This document shows, piece by piece, positions 9,450 to 17,809 of a DNA stretch of 64,000 nt. Origin of the DNA: Congregibacter variabilis (GTDB taxonomy: Bacteria; Pseudomonadota; Gammaproteobacteria; Pseudomonadales; Halieaceae); the NCBI RefSeq assembly GCF_045689235.1, contig NZ_CP136864.1:3286001-3350000 (forward strand), in the 5' to 3' direction. Positions within the stretch are counted from its first letter, which is position 1. Each line of letters opens with the position of its first letter. The position numbers and the translations under genes were made by a program. The notes beneath the pieces are model-generated. The model was not told where the DNA came from and made no database searches. It worked only from the letters and a program-made list of their open reading frames with translations.

Positions 9450-9682
9450 CGGCAGTCCTTTGAGCTGCTCGCGCATCTCCAGATAGGCCTCAGCATTGTT
9501 AAAAGCGCTCGACGGACGCTCAAAGGACTACCGCCTGCCTGACCTGATCAGTGCGATGTTTCGGCGCTGTTTCGTGAGTCACCTGTCCTGAAGATTCCTA
9601 GTGGCTCGGCGCCGCTTTGCTCGAGCGTCCGTCGAGCGCGTTGTTTAATACTAGGATGCCGATGGAGATGCGCGAGCAGCTC
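9450..9682. repeat. Inverted pair of ~60-bp repeats in a 335-bp gene-free stretch
   Basis: The stretch 9437-9771 holds no convincing gene. Bases 9462-9521 and 9623-9682 are inverted copies of each other. Their outer 20 bases match exactly, their inner 17 bases match exactly, and about 23 bases between differ. The left copy is also bounded by a 16-bp inverted repeat with one mismatch (9450-9465 against 9518-9533; 12 central-side bases are perfect). The 101-bp spacer has no obvious feature. The arrangement recalls REP/BIME or MITE-type intergenic elements, or a large stem-loop at the 3' end of the Nudix transcript. Family membership is unknown. Confidence 0.8.
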
Positions 9683-9771
9683 GAGTAAAACGGGGCCGGG
9701 CCACCCACCGGAGTGTCTTTGGGGTGGTAGTCGTAAAAGCCGTATCCCGCGAATACGCGATGAACCTTTTT

Positions 9772-10392
9772 TTAGTTGCCGCCCTCGTCACCGCGCAGGA
9801 ATGCTTTGGTATCAAGCATCAGATCGGTGAGCGCAGGGTCTTCTCGGCTTGCTTCCAGCAAGGCCTCACTGGACGCTTCGCTGCGTAAAAACGCGCGCAG
9901 AAGATCCATAAGCACCGGCGTCATATCGGGGTCGCGGGCCCAACGAGGGGCGTTGACGAGATTTCCTGTGACGGCCTCGCCACTGTAATTCAGCCAGTAG
10001 CCACCGCAGCTTGAGAGGTAATAGTCATCTACTCGGCCAAAGCTTTGGTTGGGCGTAGATGAGTCAAAGCCATCGCTGGGTACTTCCGAAATGCGCTTCA
10101 GAGCGAATACCCAGCGCGAGCCCACCGGGAAATCCTCTGCGGGAGGTCGACAGTAATCCCGGGTCTCCATCCATACCCGGACCCTATCGAGATAGTTGCG
10201 GCCCCGGAGATTCTCTTCCACGGCAACATCGACAGCATTTCCCTTGATGCTAAGCACTTTTGCTGCAATCACCAGATCGGCTGATTGTTGAACGTCGCTA
10301 AAGGATCCTTGCCACAGGCAAGCGCACTCAGCGTGCAGCGCGCTGCAAAGGCCGCTCAGTAGCAATGCCACAATGACCCGTAGGCCAGGCAT
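9772..10392 (-). CDS. Secreted Cys-containing protein of unknown function
   Basis: The product has 206 residues from the ATG at 10392, with a signal peptide ending near ALHAE. An upstream in-frame start at 10428 would overlap hemB by 23 nt and push the signal peptide inward. The mature protein begins ECACLWQGSF and continues with a strand pattern ADLVIAAKVLSI. This resembles TIMP/netrin-like OB folds, which start with a Cys-x-Cys and a V-x-x-G/A-x-V strand. Further cysteines lie in DYCRPP and SSCGGYW. It follows hemB by 13 nt and may be co-transcribed, but nothing links it to heme. Not recognised as a named family. Confidence 0.65.
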   Translation of the reverse strand: MPGLRVIVALLLSGLCSALHAECACLWQGSFSDVQQSADLVIAAKVLSIKGNAVDVAVEENLRGRNYLDRVRVWMETRDYCRPPAEDFPVGSRWVFALKRISEVPSDGFDSSTPNQSFGRVDDYYLSSCGGYWLNYSGEAVTGNLVNAPRWARDPDMTPVLMDLLRAFLRSEASSEALLEASREDPALTDLMLDTKAFLRGDEGGN

Positions 10393-10405
10393 CACTACAA
10401 AACGG

Positions 10406-11413
10406 TTACTGGAGTGCGCGCGCTGCATCCAAGGCGAAGTAAGTGAGAATGCCCGCGCAACCGGCGCGTTTGAACGACATAAGAGACTCGAGCATCACTG
10501 CCTCCCGAGATAGCCAGCCGTTTTCAAAGGCTGCCATGTGCATCGCGTACTCGCCGCTTACCTGATAGGCAAAGGTGGGAGCTTTGAGTTCTTCGCTGAC
10601 CCGTCGGACGATATCCAGGTACGGCATTCCGGGCTTTACCATAATCATGTCTGCACCTTCGCCAAGATCCAGCGCACACTCATGTAGAGCTTCGTCGCTG
10701 TTTGCCGGGTCCATCTGGTAGCTGAACTTGTTCCCGCCTTTGATGTTGCCCGAGGAGCCTACGGCATCACGAAAGGGGCCGTAGTAGCTGGACGCGTATT
10801 TGGCGGCATAGGACATGATCAAGGTATTGACGTGTCCAGCCTCTTCCAGAACCCCGCGAATCGCGCTGATGCGCCCGTCCATCATGTCCGAAGGTGCTAC
10901 GACATCAGCTCCGGCTGCTGCGTGGCTGGCCGCCTGCTTTACCAGTATATCGGTGGTTGTGTCATTGAGGACGTAGCCCTCGCTGTCAATGATTCCGTCC
11001 TGGCCATGCGTGGTAAATGGATCCAGAGCAACATCCGTAATCACGCCGAGTTCCGGCTGAGCCTGTTTGAGTGCACGAACCGCGCGTTGAGCGAGGCCGT
11101 CTGTATTGAACGCTTCTTCCGCTAGCAGGCTTTTCTTGTGTGCGGGCACAACCGGAAACAGAGCAATTGCAGGAATCCCCAAGCTCACCATTTCACCGGC
11201 AAGTTCCACCAGAAGATCAATGCTCAGGCGCTCGACGCCGGGCATAGACGGTACAGCCTCCCGTTGATTCTCTCCCTCGAGGACGAAAACAGGGTAGATG
11301 AGGTCGTTGGGTGACAAGGCGTTCTCACGAACGAGTCGCCGGGCAAAATCACTGGCGCGGAGCCTGCGCATGCGCGTGCCCGGAAAGGCGCCGCGGGTAG
11401 ATTCAAAAGCCAT
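10406..11413 (-). CDS. hemB: Porphobilinogen synthase (delta-aminolevulinic acid dehydratase)
   Basis: The product has 335 residues, the usual size. It joins two 5-aminolevulinate molecules into porphobilinogen. Schiff-base lysines are in SYAAKYASSYYGPFRDA and IMVKPGMPYLDIV. The metal-site loop reads DVALDPFTTHGQDG, with Asp where zinc enzymes have Cys, so it is the magnesium-type seen in Pseudomonas. AAGGAG lies 7 nt before the ATG. It follows hemL by 18 nt, so hemL and hemB are surely one transcript. Confidence 0.96.
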   Translation of the reverse strand: MAFESTRGAFPGTRMRRLRASDFARRLVRENALSPNDLIYPVFVLEGENQREAVPSMPGVERLSIDLLVELAGEMVSLGIPAIALFPVVPAHKKSLLAEEAFNTDGLAQRAVRALKQAQPELGVITDVALDPFTTHGQDGIIDSEGYVLNDTTTDILVKQAASHAAAGADVVAPSDMMDGRISAIRGVLEEAGHVNTLIMSYAAKYASSYYGPFRDAVGSSGNIKGGNKFSYQMDPANSDEALHECALDLGEGADMIMVKPGMPYLDIVRRVSEELKAPTFAYQVSGEYAMHMAAFENGWLSREAVMLESLMSFKRAGCAGILTYFALDAARALQ

Positions 11414-11431
11414 TGCTATCTCCTTTAGGCC

Positions 11432-12712
11432 TTACAGTGCGGCAAACGCGGTAGCGGCCGCGGCAACGGTCTGCTCAATGTCTGCGTCCGTATGTGCGGC
11501 GGACATAAAGCCGGCCTCATAGGACGCCGGAGCCAGATACACGCCGAGATCCAACATGTGGTGAAAAAAGCGGGCAAAGCTATCGGTGTCGCAGGCCATG
11601 ACGTCAGCATAGTTGGATACGCTTTCGGCATCTGTAAAGAATCCTCCGAACATGGTGCCTGCATGATTAGTGGTGAACGGTACCCCGGCTTTGTCCGCGG
11701 CGCCTTGCATGCCATCGCACAGGGCCTGGGTTCGCGCAAACATGGGCTCATAAAACCCCGGTCGGGAGATGATTCGCATGGTCGCCAGTCCCGCTGCCAT
11801 GGCGATGGGATTTCCTGACAAGGTGCCTGCTTGATAGACAGGCCCCAAAGGTGCAATTTGTTCCATGATCTCGCGCTTGCCCCCGAAGGCGCCTACGGGC
11901 ATCCCCCCGCCGACGATTTTTCCGAGACAGGTGAGGTCAGCCTCAACGCCCAGATGTCCCTGAGCCCCATGGGTGCCGAAGCGAAAACCGGTCATTACTT
12001 CATCGAGAATAAGCACTGCGCCGCTGGCGGTGCAGACTTCGCGCATAGCGCTGAGAAACTCAGGCTTGGGCAGGATGCAGTTCATGTTGCCGGTCACGGG
12101 CTCAACGATGAGGCAGGCGATCCTATCGCCGTGCTCAGCGAAGGCCTTCCTCAGGCCGTCGACATCGTTGTAGGTCAAGGTCATGGTGTAGTCGGCAAGT
12201 GCTGCAGGGACCCCTGGTGAACTGGGTACTCCCAGAGTGAGTGCGCCAGAGCCGGCCTTAATGAGCAGTGAGTCTGAATGACCGTGATAGCAGCCTTCAA
12301 ATTTCACGATTATGTCGCGGCCGGTGTAGCCCCGGGCCAGACGAATTGCGCTCATGGTGGCTTCGGTGCCCGAATTCACCATGCGCACCAGATCCATGTT
12401 CGGCATGATGTCGCAGATCGTATCGGCCAGCTCAATTTCGAGTTCCGTAGGCGCACCAAAGCTCAGACCTTTTTCTGACTGGCGAATAACGGCTTCGCGC
12501 ACTTCGGGGTGATTGTGTCCCATGATCATGGGGCCCCAGGAGAGCACATAGTCGGTGTAGCGCTTGCCGTCGCAGTCAAAGATATAGGCGCCATCTGCCC
12601 GGTCGATGAAAACCGGGGTCCCGCCCACTGCCTTAAATGCGCGAACGGGTGAATTGACGCCGCCGGGTATGTGCCGGCTTGCGCGCTCAAAAAGTTCCGA
12701 TGATCGGCTCAT
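11432..12712 (-). CDS. hemL: Glutamate-1-semialdehyde 2,1-aminomutase
   Basis: The product has 426 residues, matching the family. It makes 5-aminolevulinate from glutamate-1-semialdehyde with PLP. The class III aminotransferase core is visible: ILDEVMTGFR, and the PLP lysine in LGKIVGGGMPVGAFGG at about residue 265. The N-terminal NSPVRAFKAVGG segment is characteristic. With hemB downstream it supplies the C5 route of tetrapyrrole synthesis. ATG 12712 is followed at once by the SRSSELFERA helix conserved in the family. Confidence 0.96.
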   Translation of the reverse strand: MSRSSELFERASRHIPGGVNSPVRAFKAVGGTPVFIDRADGAYIFDCDGKRYTDYVLSWGPMIMGHNHPEVREAVIRQSEKGLSFGAPTELEIELADTICDIMPNMDLVRMVNSGTEATMSAIRLARGYTGRDIIVKFEGCYHGHSDSLLIKAGSGALTLGVPSSPGVPAALADYTMTLTYNDVDGLRKAFAEHGDRIACLIVEPVTGNMNCILPKPEFLSAMREVCTASGAVLILDEVMTGFRFGTHGAQGHLGVEADLTCLGKIVGGGMPVGAFGGKREIMEQIAPLGPVYQAGTLSGNPIAMAAGLATMRIISRPGFYEPMFARTQALCDGMQGAADKAGVPFTTNHAGTMFGGFFTDAESVSNYADVMACDTDSFARFFHHMLDLGVYLAPASYEAGFMSAAHTDADIEQTVAAAATAFAAL

Positions 12713-12833
12713 AGTGGATGCCGTTCCTTGTTAGTGGGTGTCAGGGTTCAAATTATGACGCTTTCGGCGACTGAAGACCGGTTCCTTAATACTGTTATTG
12801 GCAATGTTGTTGGCAATCTTTGTTCAAATGTTC

Positions 12834-13253
12834 TCAGAATGGCTTGAGGACTACCAGAAAGACGATGGCGAACAAAAACAGTACAGGAATTTCATTAAAA
12901 AATCGGTAGAACACGTGGGTGTGGTGATCTTCGTCGGCATTGATGCGGTTGACGTACCTGCCGCATTGCACGTGGTAGACCACCAGGAACGCCACGCCTG
13001 CCAGTTTCAGCCACAGCCAGGTCGCACTGAGGTAGTAGTCCACATTGAGGCTGATCAGGCTTACACCAAAGATGATCGTTAGTACCATAAAGGGAGTGAC
13101 AAACCGGTAGAGCTTTCGGGACATTATTGCCAGCTGAGCTCGGGTCTCGGGGTGTTCGCTTGCAGCGTAGTAAACGAATATTCTGGGCAAATAAAATAGG
13201 CCTGCAAACCAGCAGACAACGAAAATAATATGCAGTGCACGTAACCAGAGCAT
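12834..13253 (-). CDS. hemJ: Protoporphyrinogen IX oxidase, HemJ family
   Basis: The product has 139 residues with four membrane helices. It opens with LWLRALHIIFVVCWFAGLFY, including the conserved His of the first helix, and has the YLPRIFVYYA loop and KLYRFVTPFM segment of HemJ (UPF0093). HemJ performs the penultimate step of heme synthesis in bacteria lacking HemG/HemY. Its place directly upstream of hemL-hemB on the same strand supports the heme role. It begins 10 nt after the ClC gene stop. The 120-bp gap to hemL shows an 8-bp direct repeat (TTGGCAAT) but no clear terminator. Confidence 0.9.
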   Translation of the reverse strand: MLWLRALHIIFVVCWFAGLFYLPRIFVYYAASEHPETRAQLAIMSRKLYRFVTPFMVLTIIFGVSLISLNVDYYLSATWLWLKLAGVAFLVVYHVQCGRYVNRINADEDHHTHVFYRFFNEIPVLFLFAIVFLVVLKPF

Positions 13254-13263
13254 GGGGTGAATC

Positions 13264-15006
13264 CTAGGCGTTTAGGTGGTCCAGGGTAAAGCGCTCGATG
13301 CGATCGCGAGTCACTATACCGCGCAGGCTTCGCTTGCCCTTTTGACCTCGAGTGTACACACAGACCGCTTCGACCGTCCGCGCTTTCAGGATATCCAGAA
13401 CCTGCCTTAGCGTGGCCTGCTCCGGCACCGCAGCGATCGTCCAGCGGCGCAGTGATGATTCGCTGACATCGCGAATGAGAACTTCCTCAGAGTCTTGATC
13501 GGGCGTCTCCTGAAGCCAGGCCATAAGATCTTTGCCACTCACCAAAAAAAGATCGTCTCCATCGCGACTCACCAGGCACCAGTTAGGTACCTGAAGCGCG
13601 AGTGTCGCGGAAACGGCGGGCTTCACCTTCTCGGCGATAACGACGACGCTGCCATCGATGACGGCGTTGACGTCCGTACGGTGAAGAAGCTGGTTCAGTG
13701 GGTCGTCAGGAAGTTGCCGTCGGAGCTGGCTAATAACGCTGCGGTGGGCAGAGCGCTGCCTGAATACGCTCAGGTTCGTGAGGTTGGCCAGAATGATAGC
13801 CAGCAGAGCCGGCATCGCGACACTGGTGCTCTGGGTTAGCTCGATGACGGCCAGACAGGCCGCCAGAGGTGCGCCGAAGGTTGCGCCCATAGCCGCGGCC
13901 ATGCCAATGGTTACGTAGAGCGTTGGATCGGTAGCGATGTCGGGGTAAAACACATACCCCAGTTGCCCAAAGAATCCACCCAGGCAGGCACCGATAAGCA
14001 AGGTAGGACCGATGAGTCCCACCGGCATACCAAATCCGACGCTGATTGCGGTGGCGAATATTTTGGCACCAGCGATGAGCAGCAGTGCACCCAGTGCGAT
14101 CTGCCCGTACATTACTTTGCCCAGCGTGTCGTAGCCGATGCCCAGCGTCTCCGGAATAACAATGCCTAGTGCGCCGGTAATTACGCCCGCCAATGTGAAA
14201 CGAACAATCAACGGCCATTTTCCAAAGCCTGCACTGATGGTGCTGGTGCGAATCAGCATGGCTGCAGCGCAGCCGCTAAAAACACCAAGCAGCGCTATGT
14301 AGGGTATTTCCCAGAGCGTGTTTAGCTGCACGCTCGACATATCGAAAATCTCTGAGCCGCCGCCAAATCGCTGGCTCAACGCTGAGGCTGCTACCGCTGA
14401 GAGCATAACCGGCATAAAACCCGCGACGGTGTATTCGGCAATGATCACTTCCATGGCAAAAATCACCCCCGCCAAGGGGGTGTTAAAGGCGGCCGCAATT
14501 CCGCCGGCCGATCCACAGGCAATGAGCACCCGAAGGCTGTTGTTTGGGAGTGCCAGTCGCTGGCCGATAATGCTGTTGATGGCACTGCCAAGATGCACAC
14601 CAGGGCCTTCCCGTCCGCCCGACTGACCGGTGGCGAGCGCCAGCACTCCGCCAAAGAATTGCACTACCGCATTGCGCCAGGGAAGCATGCCGTAATTGCT
14701 ATGTAGTCGGCTGATGACATGGACGATGCCAACTTCGCGATCTTCCGGGCGTAAAAACGAAAATACGATGCCCAGTGCCAATCCGCCCAGCGAAGGCAGG
14801 AGAAACCGGTTGAGGACACTGAGTGTTTCGTAGTCCTCCCCACGATTACCCACACCCCAAATCTGCGCGATTTGTTCAATACCGTGCTCAAACGCTAACA
14901 CTGCTGCGCCGGACGAGATGCCGGCAATGATGCCCAGCAGCGCGTAGGCTGTGACAGAGTCGTAACGCGTCAGCGCGCGCCGATAGGATCCGAAGCTAGG
15001 TGCCAA
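13264..15006 (-). CDS. ClC-family chloride channel/transporter with C-terminal CBS region
   Basis: The product has 580 residues: about ten membrane helices, then a cytoplasmic region with CBS-like sequence (VIAEKVKPAVSATL; RQVLDILKARTVEAVCVY). The pore motif GGREGPGVHLGSA near residue 130 carries the gating Glu. In the next filter segment AGVIFAMEVI, the position matching the proton glutamate E203 of E. coli ClC reads Val by eye alignment, as in channel-type members. The start is TTG at 15006; an in-frame stop lies about 30 nt upstream and no ATG occurs before the first helix. hemJ follows closely and may share the transcript. Confidence 0.88.
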   Translation of the reverse strand: MAPSFGSYRRALTRYDSVTAYALLGIIAGISSGAAVLAFEHGIEQIAQIWGVGNRGEDYETLSVLNRFLLPSLGGLALGIVFSFLRPEDREVGIVHVISRLHSNYGMLPWRNAVVQFFGGVLALATGQSGGREGPGVHLGSAINSIIGQRLALPNNSLRVLIACGSAGGIAAAFNTPLAGVIFAMEVIIAEYTVAGFMPVMLSAVAASALSQRFGGGSEIFDMSSVQLNTLWEIPYIALLGVFSGCAAAMLIRTSTISAGFGKWPLIVRFTLAGVITGALGIVIPETLGIGYDTLGKVMYGQIALGALLLIAGAKIFATAISVGFGMPVGLIGPTLLIGACLGGFFGQLGYVFYPDIATDPTLYVTIGMAAAMGATFGAPLAACLAVIELTQSTSVAMPALLAIILANLTNLSVFRQRSAHRSVISQLRRQLPDDPLNQLLHRTDVNAVIDGSVVVIAEKVKPAVSATLALQVPNWCLVSRDGDDLFLVSGKDLMAWLQETPDQDSEEVLIRDVSESSLRRWTIAAVPEQATLRQVLDILKARTVEAVCVYTRGQKGKRSLRGIVTRDRIERFTLDHLNA

Positions 15007-15097
15007 GCGGGTGTTCCAATCGATAAAGCATCAATGGTAGCAATTCTATGGGCTGCTTTGGCGATATACTCCTGCGCCTCGATACACGGGAGGCATC

Positions 15098-16135
15098 ATG
15101 ATCAAGGTAGGTATTGTTGGCGGCACGGGCTATACCGGCGTAGAGCTGCTGCGCTTGCTTGTTTCGCACCCAAAGGTGGAGATCGCATTGATTACCTCCC
15201 GCGCGGAATCCGGACGGCGTGTGGATGACTTGTTTCCCAGTCTCCGCGGTCATATCGAGCTGGGTTTTAGCGATCCCGATGACGCTGAGTTGGCTGCCTG
15301 TGATGTGGTGTTCTTTGCGACACCCCATAACGTTGCCATGCGCAGTGTGCCCACGCTGCTTGCTGCGGGAACCCGTGTGGTTGATCTATCGGCGGACTTT
15401 AGAATTCGAGACGTGAAACTCTGGGAGCATTGGTATAACGAAACCCATGCCTGCCCGGAGTTGATTGCGGACGCGGTTTATGGACTTCCGGAGCGCAATC
15501 GCGAGCAGATTCGTACAGCGCAGTTATTGGCCTGTCCGGGGTGCTATCCCACGGCGGTGCAATTGGGGTTCATGCCGCTACTCGCTGCGGGCCTTGTGAA
15601 TACACAATCACTGATCGCCAATGCGGTTTCCGGAGTCAGTGGAGCCGGGCGCCAGGCAAAGATTGATAACCTTCTCACCGAGGTCAGTGACAGTTTCAAG
15701 GCCTATGCGGTGAGCGGTCACCGACATTTGCCCGAGATCGAGCAGGGTTTGGCTGATATTGCGGGAGGTCCGATATCCCTGACCTTTGTGCCGCATCTAG
15801 CGCCGATGATTCGCGGCATTCACGCGACGCTCTATGCCACACTGAACGACGCAGGGCGTGCGGCGAATTTACAGACGGTGTTTGAGGCGTTTTATCGCGA
15901 CGAGCCCTTTGTTGACGTCCTGCCGTCGGGGCAATACCCGCAGACCCGGAGCGTTCGCGGTGCCAATACTTGTCAGTTGGCTCTTACGGTGCCCGGAAGC
16001 AGGGATACCGTGGTGGTGACAGCTGTAGAGGATAATCTCGTAAAGGGTGCGGCGGGGCAGGCCATTCAGTGTATGAATCTGATGTTTGGCGAAGACGAGA
16101 GTCTGGGAATTGCACAGCCGGGTCTCCTGCCTTAA
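15098..16135 (+). CDS. argC: N-acetyl-gamma-glutamyl-phosphate reductase
   Basis: The product has 345 residues. It reduces N-acetylglutamyl phosphate to the semialdehyde in arginine synthesis. The N-terminal Rossmann motif is GIVGGTGYTGVELLRLL, and the catalytic Cys149 is in ACPGCYPTAVQLG. The later NAVSGVSGAGRQAK and the HRHLPEIEQ segment with its catalytic His are also seen. GGGAGG lies just upstream of ATG 15098. No other arg genes are near. Confidence 0.96.
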   Translation: MIKVGIVGGTGYTGVELLRLLVSHPKVEIALITSRAESGRRVDDLFPSLRGHIELGFSDPDDAELAACDVVFFATPHNVAMRSVPTLLAAGTRVVDLSADFRIRDVKLWEHWYNETHACPELIADAVYGLPERNREQIRTAQLLACPGCYPTAVQLGFMPLLAAGLVNTQSLIANAVSGVSGAGRQAKIDNLLTEVSDSFKAYAVSGHRHLPEIEQGLADIAGGPISLTFVPHLAPMIRGIHATLYATLNDAGRAANLQTVFEAFYRDEPFVDVLPSGQYPQTRSVRGANTCQLALTVPGSRDTVVVTAVEDNLVKGAAGQAIQCMNLMFGEDESLGIAQPGLLP

Positions 16136-16275
16136 GTGCAACCTTGTATAGCGGTCGCGCCCAGCTGCCGCTATACTTGACTCTGTTACTTGGTTTTATT
16201 GCGCCGCTACCTTTAACACTTGGTTATTAATCAATAGTTTTATCGACCCAGCAGGCGCCTGGTATCCGGAATAGC

Positions 16276-16629
16276 ATGACTGTCGCAGAAGCCTTTGATC
16301 CAAACGCCATTACCTTGTCTGACCGAGCGGTCAACAAGGTACGTGAACTCGTGAGCGAGGAAGAAAATACCGCCTTGAAGCTCCGCGTGTTCATTACTGG
16401 CGGAGGTTGTTCGGGTTTTCAATACGGTTTTTCTTTTGACGAAGATGCCGCAGAAGATGACACAACGATCGAGCGTGAAGGCGTAACGGTGCTTGTGGAT
16501 CCCATGAGCTTCCCTTATCTCGCGGGCTCTGAGGTTGATTACAGCGAGGGACTTGAGGGTTCGCGCTTTATTGTCAACAACCCCAACGCAACGACAACCT
16601 GCGGCTGTGGCGCTTCGTTCTCTGTCTAG
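16276..16629 (+). CDS. erpA: Iron-sulfur cluster insertion protein ErpA
   Basis: The product has 117 residues. A-type Fe-S carrier with the three cluster cysteines: one in TGGGCSGFQYGF and two in TTCGCGASFSV at the C-terminus. The sequence resembles ErpA more than IscA or SufA (the DRAVNKVRELVSEE opening and the GSRFIVNNPNA segment), and no isc or suf genes flank it. ErpA delivers clusters to enzymes such as IspG/IspH. Next to argC by about 140 bp, likely with its own promoter. Confidence 0.9.
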   Translation: MTVAEAFDPNAITLSDRAVNKVRELVSEEENTALKLRVFITGGGCSGFQYGFSFDEDAAEDDTTIEREGVTVLVDPMSFPYLAGSEVDYSEGLEGSRFIVNNPNATTTCGCGASFSV

Positions 16630-16688
16630 CTTCGTAGTTAAAGCTTAAAGCTTCTCTTACTCAAGCGTCAGCACGCCAATAAAACCCC

Positions 16689-17804
16689 CTACGCTGGATG
16701 AATGGCACCCAGCACCCGAGGTCCCGCTGCGCCGGTCACACGTTCTGCGTTACCGGGTTGGCCCGATAAGGTTCGGTTGGCTAACCACGCAAAGGCACAG
16801 GCCTCCACCCACTCTGCTGCCAGCCCCAGTTCGTCGCTTGTACCCAATCGAATGTGCATCGTGTCCAAGCGTGTGTGTAGACGTCGCATCAGGTCTGTAT
16901 TGCGAGCGCCGCCACCACACACAAAAAGCGCCTCGGGCTGTTGCTCACAACGCCGCAGGCTGTCGGCGATGGCAAAGGTGGTTAATTCTGCAAGTGTTGC
17001 CTGAACGACGCCGGGATGTAGATCACTGCCCAGCTGGGCGTCCAGCCACTGGAGATTGAACAGTTCGGGACCCGTGCTCCGGGGGCCGCTTCGCGTGAAA
17101 TAGGGGTCTTGTGTTAAGCGTTCCAGTAGCCCCGGGTCTGCTTGGTGTTCCGCTGACCAGGCGCCGTCTGCATCGAAGGCATCCCCTGTGTTGCGCCTGA
17201 TCCAGGCGTCAAGCAGGGTGTTGCCCGGCCCGCAGTCGAATCCGGCAAGCACGCCGGAGCCGTCGAGCAGTGTCGCATTGGAGATTCCCCCAATATTGAC
17301 GATGGCCCTGCATTGACCTTGGATGCCAAACTGCGAAGCGTGGAACAAGGGAACCAAAGGCGCACCCTGGCCCCCCGCTGCAATGTCGCGACGGCGAAAG
17401 TCCGCCACCGTGGTGATGCCGGTTAGCTCCGCAATACTGGCTGGGTCGCCGATTTGTAGTGAGTACCGACTTTCTGTGGGCCCCTGGGGGTGATGGCGGA
17501 CTGTTTGTCCGTGACTGCCAATGGCTGTGATATCGGTGGGTTTTTGCTTGCTTTTACTCAGGAGAGTATTCGTTGCTTTCGCGAACTCAATGCCTACAGT
17601 CCGATCAAGCGTCGCGAGGGCATGAACGCTATCGCCAGTCCCAGCGGCCAGTGCTGCAAGTTGGTCACGCAGTGCAGGGTCATAGTTTTGAGTGTGTGTG
17701 TCTTTGAGGAGCGTTTGTCCTTGAGCCACTTCTACAAGGACAGCATCAATGCCGTCCATGCTTGTGCCAGACATCAGCCCTATGAACAGGCCATGAGGCG
17801 CCAT
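16689..17804 (-). CDS. anmK: Anhydro-N-acetylmuramic acid kinase
   Basis: The product has 371 residues. It opens GLFIGLMSGTSMDGIDAVLV, the AnmK phosphate-1 motif, and contains the GSHGQTVRHHP and IVNIGGISNATLL motifs and the FDCGPGNTLLDAW block. It converts recycled anhydroMurNAc to MurNAc-6-phosphate in wall recycling. The start codon lies 5 nt after the stop of the upstream M23 endopeptidase gene, so both wall genes form an operon. The same pairing of an M23 peptidase with anmK next to tyrS is familiar from other gammaproteobacteria. Confidence 0.95.
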   Translation of the reverse strand: MAPHGLFIGLMSGTSMDGIDAVLVEVAQGQTLLKDTHTQNYDPALRDQLAALAAGTGDSVHALATLDRTVGIEFAKATNTLLSKSKQKPTDITAIGSHGQTVRHHPQGPTESRYSLQIGDPASIAELTGITTVADFRRRDIAAGGQGAPLVPLFHASQFGIQGQCRAIVNIGGISNATLLDGSGVLAGFDCGPGNTLLDAWIRRNTGDAFDADGAWSAEHQADPGLLERLTQDPYFTRSGPRSTGPELFNLQWLDAQLGSDLHPGVVQATLAELTTFAIADSLRRCEQQPEALFVCGGGARNTDLMRRLHTRLDTMHIRLGTSDELGLAAEWVEACAFAWLANRTLSGQPGNAERVTGAAGPRVLGAIHPA

Positions 17805-17809
17805 GGTGC

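Noticed and set aside
16622..16688. AAGCTTAAAGCTT repeat between erpA and anmK as a terminator
   Set aside because: The stem is only A+T-rich and short, with no following T run.
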